In this document: positions 8,105 through 16,140 of the stretch, in pieces
How positions within the stretch are numbered: position 1 is the first letter of the stretch
How the letters are laid out: every line of letters starts with the position of its first letter
NCBI RefSeq assembly: GCF_900114115.1
Contig: NZ_FORX01000013.1
Location: forward strand, 61,800-125,799
Direction: 5' to 3'
Length of the DNA stretch: 64,000 nt
Source: Desulfomicrobium apsheronum
Lineage (GTDB): Bacteria; Desulfobacterota; Desulfovibrionia; Desulfovibrionales; Desulfomicrobiaceae
The notes under the pieces: generated by a model
Told to the model about the DNA's origin: nothing
What the model saw: only the letters and a program-made list of their open reading frames with translations
Database searches by the model: none
Position numbers and translations under genes: made by a program

Positions 8105-9379
8105 CTATTTCAGAGCGAAAGGCAGCCAGGTGGAGATGACCGGGATATAGGTAACCATGAGCAGGCAGACGAAGAGCAACAGCAGAAAAGGCATGACCGC
8201 CCGGGCGATATAGGTCAGGGGCTTCTTGGTGATGCCCATGGCCACGAACAGGTTCAGGCCGAAGGGAAAGGTCAGGAATCCGATCTCCACGTTGACGATC
8301 ATCATGATTCCCCAGGCCACGGGATCGATGTCGAAGTGGGCCAGCATGGGCAGAAAGATGGGCGTCAGGACCAGGATCGAGGTCACGATGTCCATGACGC
8401 ACCCGACCGCAAGCAACAGAATGTTGACCAGAAACAGAAACACGTACTTGTTGCTGATGTGTGCGCCGATGAACTCGGCGGCCTGCACCGGAAGCTGCTC
8501 CCGGGTCAGCAGCCAGATGAAGGGCATGGCGCAGGCGATGATGAAGAGCAGAGCCGATGAGAGCACGGCGCTCTTGACCAGGATGACCCGCAACTTTTCC
8601 CAGGTCAGGGACCTGTAGATGAAGGTCTCGACCAGCAGGGCGTAGACCACGGACACGCCCGCCGCCTCCGTGGGCGTGAAGATGCCGGAATAGATGCCCC
8701 CGAGCACGATGAGCGGCATGGCCAGCCCCCAGGACGCCCGCCCGAGGATGCGCAGGGTTTCGCCCAAAGAATGCGATGATGTCGCGCCCCAGTTGAAACG
8801 CCTGGCCATGTACACGGCAAAGGCCCCGAAAATGATCACCCGAATCACGCCCGGAACAACGCCGGCCATGAACATGTCGCTGACCGAGGTGTTGCCCACC
8901 AGGGAATAGAGGACCATGGGGATGGACGGTGGAATGAGAATGCCGAGGGTCCCGGCGCTGGTGATGAGGCCGATGCTGAATTTTTCGCTGTAGCCCGAAC
9001 GGATCAGGGCCGGAATCATGATGCTGCCCACGGCGATGACCGTGGCCGGGCTCGACCCCGAGATGGCCGCGAAAAACATGCAGGTCAGAATCCCGGCCAG
9101 GGCCAGCCCGCCGCGAAAGCGCCCGACGCAGGCGTCCATGGACTGGACCAGATAATGGGCGATGCGCCCCTCGGCCATGATGTTTCCGGCCAGAATGAAA
9201 AAAGGAATGGACAGCAGCAGAAAATTGTCCAGCCCGCGAAAAAGCTGCTGCACCAGCGCGGTCAGGGGAACGTTCAGAAAGAAACTGACGGCCCCGGCCG
9301 TGGTCGCAAGGACGACAATGGCGATGGGCGTCGAAAGCAGCAGCAGGCCCAAAAAAGTGCAAACGATGAACCAGACCAT
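8105..9379 (-). CDS. dctM: TRAP transporter large membrane subunit DctM
   Basis: DctM is the ion-coupled channel subunit of a tripartite ATP-independent periplasmic transporter. The 424-residue protein is almost entirely hydrophobic, with about 12 predicted helices, and contains family segments such as IPFFILAGNIMAEGRIAHYL and SGSSPATVIAVGSIMIPAL. Its ATG shares one base with the dctQ stop. The substrate cannot be read from this subunit. The neighbouring lactate dehydrogenase-type genes suggest a C3 or C4 organic acid. Confidence 0.92.
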   Translation of the reverse strand: MVWFIVCTFLGLLLLSTPIAIVVLATTAGAVSFFLNVPLTALVQQLFRGLDNFLLLSIPFFILAGNIMAEGRIAHYLVQSMDACVGRFRGGLALAGILTCMFFAAISGSSPATVIAVGSIMIPALIRSGYSEKFSIGLITSAGTLGILIPPSIPMVLYSLVGNTSVSDMFMAGVVPGVIRVIIFGAFAVYMARRFNWGATSSHSLGETLRILGRASWGLAMPLIVLGGIYSGIFTPTEAAGVSVVYALLVETFIYRSLTWEKLRVILVKSAVLSSALLFIIACAMPFIWLLTREQLPVQAAEFIGAHISNKYVFLFLVNILLLAVGCVMDIVTSILVLTPIFLPMLAHFDIDPVAWGIMMIVNVEIGFLTFPFGLNLFVAMGITKKPLTYIARAVMPFLLLLFVCLLMVTYIPVISTWLPFALK

Positions 9380-9879
9380 CAGTCACGCTCCTGTGCGGTC
9401 TGTCCGAACATGATGCGCGCCTGCTCGAAGGCCCGGGCCAGAAAACGCAGGGCGATGCCCACCCCGAAAACGGGGATGGGCAGATAGGCCACCCACATGG
9501 GCATGCCCAGCGATGCCGTGGTCATCCCGTAGCGGGCCAGCAGCGCCGTCTGCTCCCAACCGTACCAGGCGATGACCAGCATCACCGCCGCGCTCAGCAG
9601 GGCGGCAAGGGTCCGCAGGGCTGCGGCGATACGCGGCGGGGCATACTGGGTCACGGCCTCCATGGAGAAATGCGCTCCGTATTTGACGGCCATGCCTGCT
9701 CCGGCAAAGGTCACGAAAACGAGCAGATACCGACTGCCCTCGTCGAACCAATCAAAGGTCATGCCCAGAAAATAGCGGGTCATGACCTGGATGGTGGTAC
9801 CCACGGCCAGCAGCAGAAGCAGCCCACCCACGGTCAATTCCTCGATATGCCCGAGGATACGCAGAAAATTCTTCATCAT
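9379..9879 (-). CDS. dctQ: TRAP transporter small membrane subunit DctQ
   Basis: DctQ is the small four-helix membrane subunit that supports DctM. The 166-residue length is normal. It has four hydrophobic stretches and the central FDWFDEGSRYLLVFVTFAGA segment, matching the family's W-x-(D/E)-E-x-x-R pattern. The ribosome site GAGAG lies between a hairpin and the start, seven bases downstream of the dctP terminator-like element, so expression may be lower than dctP. Confidence 0.88.
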   Translation of the reverse strand: MMKNFLRILGHIEELTVGGLLLLLAVGTTIQVMTRYFLGMTFDWFDEGSRYLLVFVTFAGAGMAVKYGAHFSMEAVTQYAPPRIAAALRTLAALLSAAVMLVIAWYGWEQTALLARYGMTTASLGMPMWVAYLPIPVFGVGIALRFLARAFEQARIMFGQTAQERD

Positions 9880-9885
9880 TCTCTC

Positions 9886-9913
9886 AAAAAAGGCAGGACC
9901 AAAAGGCCCTGCC
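9886..9913 (-). terminator. Intercistronic terminator-like hairpin between dctP and dctQ
   Basis: On the minus strand GGCAGGGCC, a TTTT loop and GGTCCTGCC are followed by six T residues. It lies about 70 bases after the dctP stop and just before dctQ. It probably allows partial read-through, giving excess periplasmic binding protein over the membrane subunits. Confidence 0.7.
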
Positions 9914-9980
9914 GTTCTGTTTTAAGGCTTGCCTTGGCTCGCGGCACCCGCATCCGGGTCGGGGTCGCCGCGAACAGAAT

Positions 9981-11036
9981 CTAGTTGCTGTACTGGTTCA
10001 CCTTTTCCACGATCATGTCGTAATAGCGCTTGCCTGCGTACTTTCCAAACTTGGGGTCGTCTGGAATATTGCCGACCTGATTCGCGAATTTCTCATGCAC
10101 GGGCAGCACGGCATCATGAAAGGCCTTGCGTTCTTCGGGGGTCAGGTCCGCGATGGTCGCGCCAAACTTTTCCTGCGCCAGTTTTTCGAGCTCGTTGCGC
10201 ATGTTCGTGTTTTCGGTGCGGTTGATGTCCTCGGCGATCTTGGCGGCATCAAGAAAGATCCGCTGCTGCTCCGGAGTCAGGCTCTCCCAGACCGGACGGC
10301 TGACCATCTTGTAGAGGCAGGTCAGGGAGTGGGAGGAACGGGTCAGGTACTTGGCCACTTCCGTGAACTTCATCATGACCGAGGTCGGAATGGGGTTTTC
10401 CTGCATGTCCACGGCGCCCTGCTGCAAGGCGGTGTACAGTTCCGGGAACGGGATGCCCACGGGGTTGGCGCCGAGCGCCCGGAAACTTTCCAGGAACACG
10501 GGCGAATCCATGACCCGCACGCGCACGCCCTTCATCTGTTCGGGCGAGGTGATGGTCTTGTCGCGCACGCCGAAATCGCGCATCTCGTTTTCGGCATAGC
10601 CAATGGGGATCAGGCCCATGCCGGGCATCAGCGCGTCCATGACGGTCTTGAATTCCTCGTCGGCCAGCACCTTGTAGGCGACTTCCTTGCTCGGAAAGAG
10701 AAAGAAGAGGTCCAAAAGGCCCACCTGGGGAATGAGATTCGACATGACGGCCGTGGTGCAGTCCATCATGTCCAGGGTGCCGAACTGGACCTGCTCCAGC
10801 ATGGAGCGCTCGTTGCCGAGCTGGCCCAGCGGAAAGACCTCGATCCTGATCTCGCCTTTCGTTTCCTTTTCCACGTGCTCGGCAAAGGCCAGGGCCGCCT
10901 TGTGCATGGGAAAATCCTTGTTCTCGATCTTGGTGGGCGCGATGTGCCCGAACTTGAGAACCCGCTCCGCCTGGGCCGACGCGGCGCAGAACATGGTCAT
11001 GGCCAGAAAGATCGCCACCGAAACCTTCATCTTCAT
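9981..11036 (-). CDS. dctP: TRAP transporter periplasmic solute-binding protein DctP
   Basis: DctP captures the organic acid substrate in the periplasm and delivers it to DctQM. The start at 11036 is preferred: it follows GGAGG at good spacing and opens with a clear signal peptide (MKMKVSVAIFLAMTMFCAAS, cleaved near AQA/ER). The mature part has the DctP fold: VLKFGHIAP, GEIRIEVFPLGQLGNE, and the conserved Arg region KGVRVRVMDSPV followed by NPVGIPFPELYTALQQGAVD. The 351-residue length is typical. It is transcribed divergently from the D-lactate dehydrogenase-like gene, with 285 bases between them. Confidence 0.93.
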   Translation of the reverse strand: MKMKVSVAIFLAMTMFCAASAQAERVLKFGHIAPTKIENKDFPMHKAALAFAEHVEKETKGEIRIEVFPLGQLGNERSMLEQVQFGTLDMMDCTTAVMSNLIPQVGLLDLFFLFPSKEVAYKVLADEEFKTVMDALMPGMGLIPIGYAENEMRDFGVRDKTITSPEQMKGVRVRVMDSPVFLESFRALGANPVGIPFPELYTALQQGAVDMQENPIPTSVMMKFTEVAKYLTRSSHSLTCLYKMVSRPVWESLTPEQQRIFLDAAKIAEDINRTENTNMRNELEKLAQEKFGATIADLTPEERKAFHDAVLPVHEKFANQVGNIPDDPKFGKYAGKRYYDMIVEKVNQYSN

Positions 11037-11321
11037 CGATGCCTCCGGGCTGTGCAGACGCCACTCGGAGCGAATGACACAAACCTTTGTTTTTATTAAA
11101 ATTTCAAAAAAGAGGACACAAAGCATAAACAATTATCGATCAGCAAGAAGCTTTGCAACCCTTTTCTGAGTATCGGGCCCCCCTTCCATTCAAACCAGCT
11201 CGTTTCGGTGCATCCCGTCACATTGACTTCGACACTGCACCCCCCTAGTGATTTTGTCCTTCACGAGCACGCCCCGTTCCGTCCGTCACGGTCCAGGGGC
11301 ACCGACCCCACGGAGCGCCCA

Positions 11322-14135
11322 ATGCCATTGCCGTCTTCCCTTGCCGCCGCCCTGGCCCGTATCGTCCCGGCGGAACGCCTGCATCTGGATGCCGTGCGGG
11401 CGCGCGTCTTCGCCCTCGACGCCAGCATCTACCAGCCTCGCGCCAAGGCCGTCATCGACCTGGAAAATGAAACCGAAATTCAGAACCTGCTGGCGACACT
11501 GCGCGAGCACGGCAGCGGCGTGACCTTTCGCGGAGCGGGCACGAGCCTCAACGGCCAGGCCACCGGCGAGGAGATCGTGGCGCGCATCCGGGGTCCGTTC
11601 TGGCGCAGGCATGAGATCCTGTACGAAGGACGCACCATCCGGCTGCATTGCGGCCTGACAGGCGGAGAGGCCGACGCGGCCCTGGCCCCCCTCGGTCGCC
11701 GCATCGGACCTGATCCGGCCTCTGCATCGGCCGCTTCCATCGGCGGCATGGTCGCCAACAACGCCGCCGGCATGTGCTGCACCGTGGACCAGAACACCTT
11801 TGCGACCATGCGCCACATGCGCCTCATCCTGGCCGACGGCACGATCCTGGACACCGAAGATCCGGACAGCGTGGCCGCGCTGCGCATCAATCATGCGCAT
11901 GTGCTTGAGCGCCTCCGGGAGCTGCGTGGCAGGATCATGGCTGACCCGGCCATGGTGGAACGCATCCGGCGCAAGTATTCCATCAAGAACACCACGGGCT
12001 ATGCCATCAACGCCCTGACCGAATTTGACGATCCCTTGGACATGCTGACCCACCTCATGATCGGCTCCGAAGGGACCCTCGGCTTTGTCAGTTCCGTGAC
12101 CCTGGCCACGGTGCCGGTCCATCCCCTGCGGGCCACGGCGCTCATGATCTTTCCGGACCTGAACGCGGCGGCGCGAGCGGTCATGGCCCTGCGCGGAGGC
12201 TGTCCGGTGCAGGCGGCGGAACTTCTTGACCGCACCTCCATCCGCGCCGTGGAAGGCCTGCCCTCGGCGCCGCCCATCCTGCGCGAACTGGGCGACGAGG
12301 CCTGCGCCGTGCTCATGGAGACCCGCGCCGAGAGCAGCGACACCCTCGCGCGCAATACCGAGGCGATCCTCTCGGCCCTGGCCGATATCGAACAGGTTGT
12401 ACCGCCCCGCTTCACCACCGACCCGGCCGAATGCGAACGCCTGTGGGCCGTCCGGCGCGGCCTCTTCTCGGCGGTGACCAGCTTTCGCGCCGCCGACGAA
12501 TTCGTCATCACCGAAGACATCAACATTCCGGTGGAACGCCTGGCCGAAGGCTGCGCCGCCTTCCAGCGCCTCTTCAAGCGCCACGGCTATGATGCCGGAA
12601 TCATGGGGCACGCCTTTCACGGCAATTTCCACTTCACCCTGCCCACGCGCATAAGTGACCCTGCGGAACTGAGGCGCCTGCACGGATTTCTGGATGACCT
12701 GGCAACCCTCATCACACAGGACTTCGACGGCTCCCTCAAAGCCGAACACGGCACAGGCCGGGCCATAGCCCCCTACGTGCGCCAGGAATGGGGAGATCCA
12801 ATCCACGCCATCATGAGGGAGATCAAGAAGCTGCTCGACCCGCACGGCATCCTGAACCCGGGCGTCATGTTCAACGAGGACCCAAACGCGCATCTTGAAG
12901 GCCTCAAGCTCCCCCTGACCAGCCATCAAAAAATCGACATGTGCGTGGACTGCGGATTCTGCGAGCCGGTCTGCCCCTCGCGGCACATCGCCTTCACGCC
13001 GCGCCAGCGCATCGCGGCCTGGCGGGAAATCACGCGCCTGGAACAGGATGGGCGTGACGACGAGGCACGGCAATGGCGCGCGGCCTTCACGGAATTGGGC
13101 GAATCCACCTGCGCCACGGACGGGCTGTGCACCACCCGCTGCCCCTTGAGCATCGACGTGGCCTCCTTCATCCGGGACCTGCGCCATGATGCGGCCACTC
13201 CCATCGCACGCACCGCGGCCGGCAGCGTCGCCGCACATTTCACCGCCGCCACATCCCTTGTGCGTGGAGTGCTGGGCGCAGCCGACCTCGCGCACCTGGC
13301 CCTCGGCGATCAGAAAATGGAGGCCGTGAGCCGCATCCTGACGAGGCTGAGCGGCAACAGGCTGCCCCTGTGGCAAAAACACCTGCCCCGCGCGGCGGCA
13401 TCGATACCCGGCAAGCCCGGCTGCGCCACCGATCGGGACGTGGTCGTCTATCTGCCGTCCTGCGCCACGCGGACCATGGGCGACACCCGTGAGGACCATC
13501 TGCCCCCCTTGCCCGAAGTCACACGGCTTCTGCTCGAACGGGCCGGGTTCACGGTGCGCATCCCGGGTAACGTGAACGAACTCTGCTGCGGCAAGGCATT
13601 TGAAACCAAGGGACTCTTCGATCAGGCCCGATCGAAGATCCTGGAGCTTGAAAGCGCGCTGCGCGAGGCGTCCGAAAACGGCCGCCATCCCATTCTCTGC
13701 GACACCAGCCCGTGTCTTGCGCGCATGAAAAAAGAGCTCAAGGGCCTTGCCCTCTTCGAGCCCATCGAATTCGCCCAGATCTTCCTGCTTCCACGCCTGC
13801 GACTCAAACCGGCGCGGCGCGCCATCGCCCTGCACCCGACCTGCTCCACCCGTCTCATGGGCCTGACAGAAGCCTTCACGGACCTGGCGCACCGCCTGGC
13901 CGCGCGTGTCGTCCTCCCCGAGGGCATCCTCTGTTGCGGGTTCTCCGGCGACAAGGGCTTTCATCGACCGGACCTGAACGCCTCGGCCCTGGCCGGGCTT
14001 GCCGCGCAGGTCGCGCAGTGCGGCGAGGGATATTCCACATCCCGCACATGCGAAATCGGCCTGAGCCTGCACGGGGGCATCCCGTACCGTAACATCCTGT
14101 ATCTGCTGGAGGAATGCTCCAGGCCGGATGAATGA
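11322..14135 (+). CDS. Fused FAD-linked oxidase / Fe-S / CCG protein, D-lactate dehydrogenase-like
   Basis: This protein is predicted to oxidise a 2-hydroxy acid, most likely D-lactate (glycolate possible), and pass electrons to the respiratory chain. The FAD-binding PCMH domain comes first (FRGAGTSLNGQATG near residue 65, IGGMVANNAAGMCC), then the FAD-oxidase C domain ending in KAEHGTGRAIAPYV and LDPHGILNPGVMF. Two ferredoxin-type clusters follow (CVDCGFCEPVCPS at about 541, a second near 597), then two CCG domains (about 754 and 870). This joins the GlcD-like and GlcF-like units in one 937-residue chain. The start at 11322 follows GGAG; an upstream in-frame start at 11208 would add 38 atypical residues. 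Confidence 0.87.
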   Translation: MPLPSSLAAALARIVPAERLHLDAVRARVFALDASIYQPRAKAVIDLENETEIQNLLATLREHGSGVTFRGAGTSLNGQATGEEIVARIRGPFWRRHEILYEGRTIRLHCGLTGGEADAALAPLGRRIGPDPASASAASIGGMVANNAAGMCCTVDQNTFATMRHMRLILADGTILDTEDPDSVAALRINHAHVLERLRELRGRIMADPAMVERIRRKYSIKNTTGYAINALTEFDDPLDMLTHLMIGSEGTLGFVSSVTLATVPVHPLRATALMIFPDLNAAARAVMALRGGCPVQAAELLDRTSIRAVEGLPSAPPILRELGDEACAVLMETRAESSDTLARNTEAILSALADIEQVVPPRFTTDPAECERLWAVRRGLFSAVTSFRAADEFVITEDINIPVERLAEGCAAFQRLFKRHGYDAGIMGHAFHGNFHFTLPTRISDPAELRRLHGFLDDLATLITQDFDGSLKAEHGTGRAIAPYVRQEWGDPIHAIMREIKKLLDPHGILNPGVMFNEDPNAHLEGLKLPLTSHQKIDMCVDCGFCEPVCPSRHIAFTPRQRIAAWREITRLEQDGRDDEARQWRAAFTELGESTCATDGLCTTRCPLSIDVASFIRDLRHDAATPIARTAAGSVAAHFTAATSLVRGVLGAADLAHLALGDQKMEAVSRILTRLSGNRLPLWQKHLPRAAASIPGKPGCATDRDVVVYLPSCATRTMGDTREDHLPPLPEVTRLLLERAGFTVRIPGNVNELCCGKAFETKGLFDQARSKILELESALREASENGRHPILCDTSPCLARMKKELKGLALFEPIEFAQIFLLPRLRLKPARRAIALHPTCSTRLMGLTEAFTDLAHRLAARVVLPEGILCCGFSGDKGFHRPDLNASALAGLAAQVAQCGEGYSTSRTCEIGLSLHGGIPYRNILYLLEECSRPDE

Positions 14136-14234
14136 GCCAATTTTTCCGTGCCGTGCGAAAACGGATGCAATGAAATTTCAAACAGCATAAGCGCTCCGAA
14201 TGATCCTTTCACCATTTCAAAAACAGGCGGTACC

Positions 14235-14684
14235 ATGAAGAAAACCTCGCTCCTCCTTGCGGCCATGTCCTTTTTGCTCATCCTTCAGACCGGCTGCGCG
14301 GCGCGGCAAAAAGAGCACGATGCGCACGCCGGTCCCGCCGTCGTCAGGGAGCTCGTCAAGACCAGCGCAAGCTGGAACAAGAAAACCTTGCCCGCATATC
14401 CAGGGGGGCAACCCGAGATCACCATCCTGCACATCGCCATCCCGGCGGGAACCCGCCTGAAGACGCACACCCATCCGGTCATCAATGCCGGAGTGCTGCT
14501 CAGCGGTCAGCTCACGGTCGTAGCCGCCAACGGCGAGAAGCTGCTTCTCAAGGCCGGAGATCCCATCGTCGAACTGGTCGATACCGAGCATTACGGCGTG
14601 AATGAAGGCGACGAACCGGCGGAGATCATCGTCTTTTATGCAGGTACCAGCGGCGCTCCGATCACGCTTTCCGCACCCGAGTGA
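14235..14684 (+). CDS. Cupin-domain lipoprotein
   Basis: This is a 149-residue predicted lipoprotein. The start at 14235 follows AGGCGG and gives a lipoprotein signal with lipobox LQTGC (Cys about residue 21). The rest is a single cupin barrel with the metal-ligand pattern TRLKTHTHPVINAGVLLSG, then GDPIVELVDTEHYGVNEGDEPAEIIVFYAG. Cupins of this type bind a metal or small ligand. No catalytic role can be assigned. It follows the D-lactate dehydrogenase gene after about 100 bases and may be cotranscribed. Confidence 0.75.
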   Translation: MKKTSLLLAAMSFLLILQTGCAARQKEHDAHAGPAVVRELVKTSASWNKKTLPAYPGGQPEITILHIAIPAGTRLKTHTHPVINAGVLLSGQLTVVAANGEKLLLKAGDPIVELVDTEHYGVNEGDEPAEIIVFYAGTSGAPITLSAPE

Positions 14685-14803
14685 TTGAAGGATAGGCGTC
14701 CTACATACCTGGATGAATCGGCTCTGAACTTTACGCGGGACTTTTCCCCGAATCGTGCTTAACAGTAGATGTTAATCAGGCACAATTCACCACGGGAACG
14801 ATC

Positions 14804-15328
14804 ATGAACGCTGAAGAATCAGGGCTCGCAGAAATACCGGCCCTCATGGCCATGCTGGCTCACAAGGACGGGCTGATCCGCAAAAAAGGGCGGGAAGGCC
14901 TGGAGGCGCTTGGAAAACCGGCGGTGGCGCCCCTGTGCGCGGCCCTGCTCACCGCCAAGGACCACCATGTGCGCTGGGCTGCGGCCAAGGCCCTCGGGAC
15001 GCTGCGCGATCCGGACTCCGCACCGGCGCTGGTCGATGCGCTTGAAGACCGAAACTCAGATGTTACCTGGCTCGCGGCCGTGGCGCTGGAAAATCTCGGG
15101 CAGGAAGCGTGGAGACCCCTTTTGCAGGCCCTGATCGACCGAGGAGTCGAGTCCGTGGCCCTGCGCGAGGGAGCGCACCATGTCTTCTCCAAGCAGAAGG
15201 CTCCCGAATTCGACGATCTGCTGGACACAATCCGCGAAGCTCTTGAATTTGGCGAACTGACGGAGACCGGGGGCATCGCCGCATCGGAAATGCTCAAACG
15301 CTTGCGGGACAAGGCCGCCTCACGATGA
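14804..15328 (+). CDS. HEAT-repeat protein
   Basis: This 174-residue soluble protein is built of HEAT/PBS-lyase-type helical repeats: GREGLEALGKPAVAPLCAAL, HHVRWAAAKALGTLRDPDSA and SDVTWLAAVALENLGQEAWR are successive units. Such repeats mediate protein-protein contacts. No catalytic residues are apparent. It has its own upstream space of about 120 bases and precedes the sigma-54-promoted lut genes on the same strand. The function is not recognisable from sequence. Confidence 0.75.
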   Translation: MNAEESGLAEIPALMAMLAHKDGLIRKKGREGLEALGKPAVAPLCAALLTAKDHHVRWAAAKALGTLRDPDSAPALVDALEDRNSDVTWLAAVALENLGQEAWRPLLQALIDRGVESVALREGAHHVFSKQKAPEFDDLLDTIREALEFGELTETGGIAASEMLKRLRDKAASR

Positions 15329-15455
15329 CCAGACTGCGCCAATCCCCCCATCCATGCTGGGTGAAATCACGCAATCCAGCACAAACAAAATTTGCGGCGA
15401 AGCATCAATTACAATCAATACTTTGGAATAATTGAATTAAATTACGCAGGATGAG

Positions 15456-15472
15456 CTGGCACGCATCCTGCC
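15456..15472 (+). promoter_or_regulatory. Sigma-54 (-24/-12) promoter upstream of lutC
   Basis: CTGGCACGCATCCTGCC matches the consensus YTGGCACGrNNNTTGCW with one change in the -12 element (C for the first T), and keeps the invariant GG and GC at the correct ten-base spacing. It lies 36 bases upstream of the lutC ATG. An inverted repeat (GCAGGATG at 15446, CATCCTGC to 15471) overlaps the -12 box. Sigma-54 control of lactate oxidation genes is known in Desulfovibrio. Confidence 0.8.
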
Positions 15473-15507
15473 TATAGAATGCCAAATGAATTCACCCAGG
15501 AGGACAT

Positions 15508-16140
15508 ATGGGACCAACCCCAGAGGTTTTGGAAAAGTTTCGGAAAAAAGCGGAAATCGTCTCGGCCATTGTCTCGGAAGTGGACTCCATGGCGCAGGCC
15601 ATTGCCTATACTGTTGATCTGTGCGCCCAGAAGGAAGCCTGTCAGCTGCTCATGAGCGGCTGTGAGGAAACCCTGTCCGACAAGGGCAAGGATCTGTGCG
15701 AACTCAAAGAATGGGGCAAGATCATCGCCGCCCCCGCCCTGAACGATGCTGACATGGCCGAACTGCTCAAGCAGGCCGCAGAGCGCCAGATCTCCGTCAT
15801 CAAGGACGGAATGCGCAGCCACCTGGCCGGCATCGACATCGGATTCACGGTCGCGGACTACGGCATCGGCGAGACCGGCAGCCTGGTCATCAATTCCTCC
15901 AGCGAGGAATTGCGTCTGGCCACCATGGTCAGCGAAATCCACGTCGCGGTCATCCCCAAATCACGCATCCGCGCCACGGCCGAGGACATGTACGCCGAAC
16001 TCAAAGGCTTTATGAGCCAGAAGCCCAATTATCTGGCCTTTGTCACCGGCGCGAGCCGCACCGCTGACATCGAACGCGTTCTGGCCCTGGGCGTGCACGG
16101 ACCCCTGGAACTGCACATCCTGATTCTGGAGGACAAATAA
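15508..16140 (+). CDS. lutC: LutC/LldG-like LUD-domain protein (L-lactate oxidation)
   Basis: LutC is part of the Fe-S L-lactate dehydrogenase complex that oxidises L-lactate to pyruvate. The 210-residue protein is a single LUD domain: GIDIGFTVADYGIGETGSLV and the C-terminal FVTGASRTADIERVLALGVH are characteristic. AGGAGG precedes the ATG at good spacing, downstream of the sigma-54 promoter. The stop shares one base with the next start, so the two are translated together. Confidence 0.88.
   Translation: MGPTPEVLEKFRKKAEIVSAIVSEVDSMAQAIAYTVDLCAQKEACQLLMSGCEETLSDKGKDLCELKEWGKIIAAPALNDADMAELLKQAAERQISVIKDGMRSHLAGIDIGFTVADYGIGETGSLVINSSSEELRLATMVSEIHVAVIPKSRIRATAEDMYAELKGFMSQKPNYLAFVTGASRTADIERVLALGVHGPLELHILILEDK

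Noticed and set aside
11286..14072. Very long minus-strand open frame (about 928 codons) opposite the D-lactate dehydrogenase gene
   Set aside because: It is antisense to a gene with clear FAD, Fe-S and CCG motifs. GC-rich DNA commonly leaves such antisense frames open, and the product has no recognisable domain.
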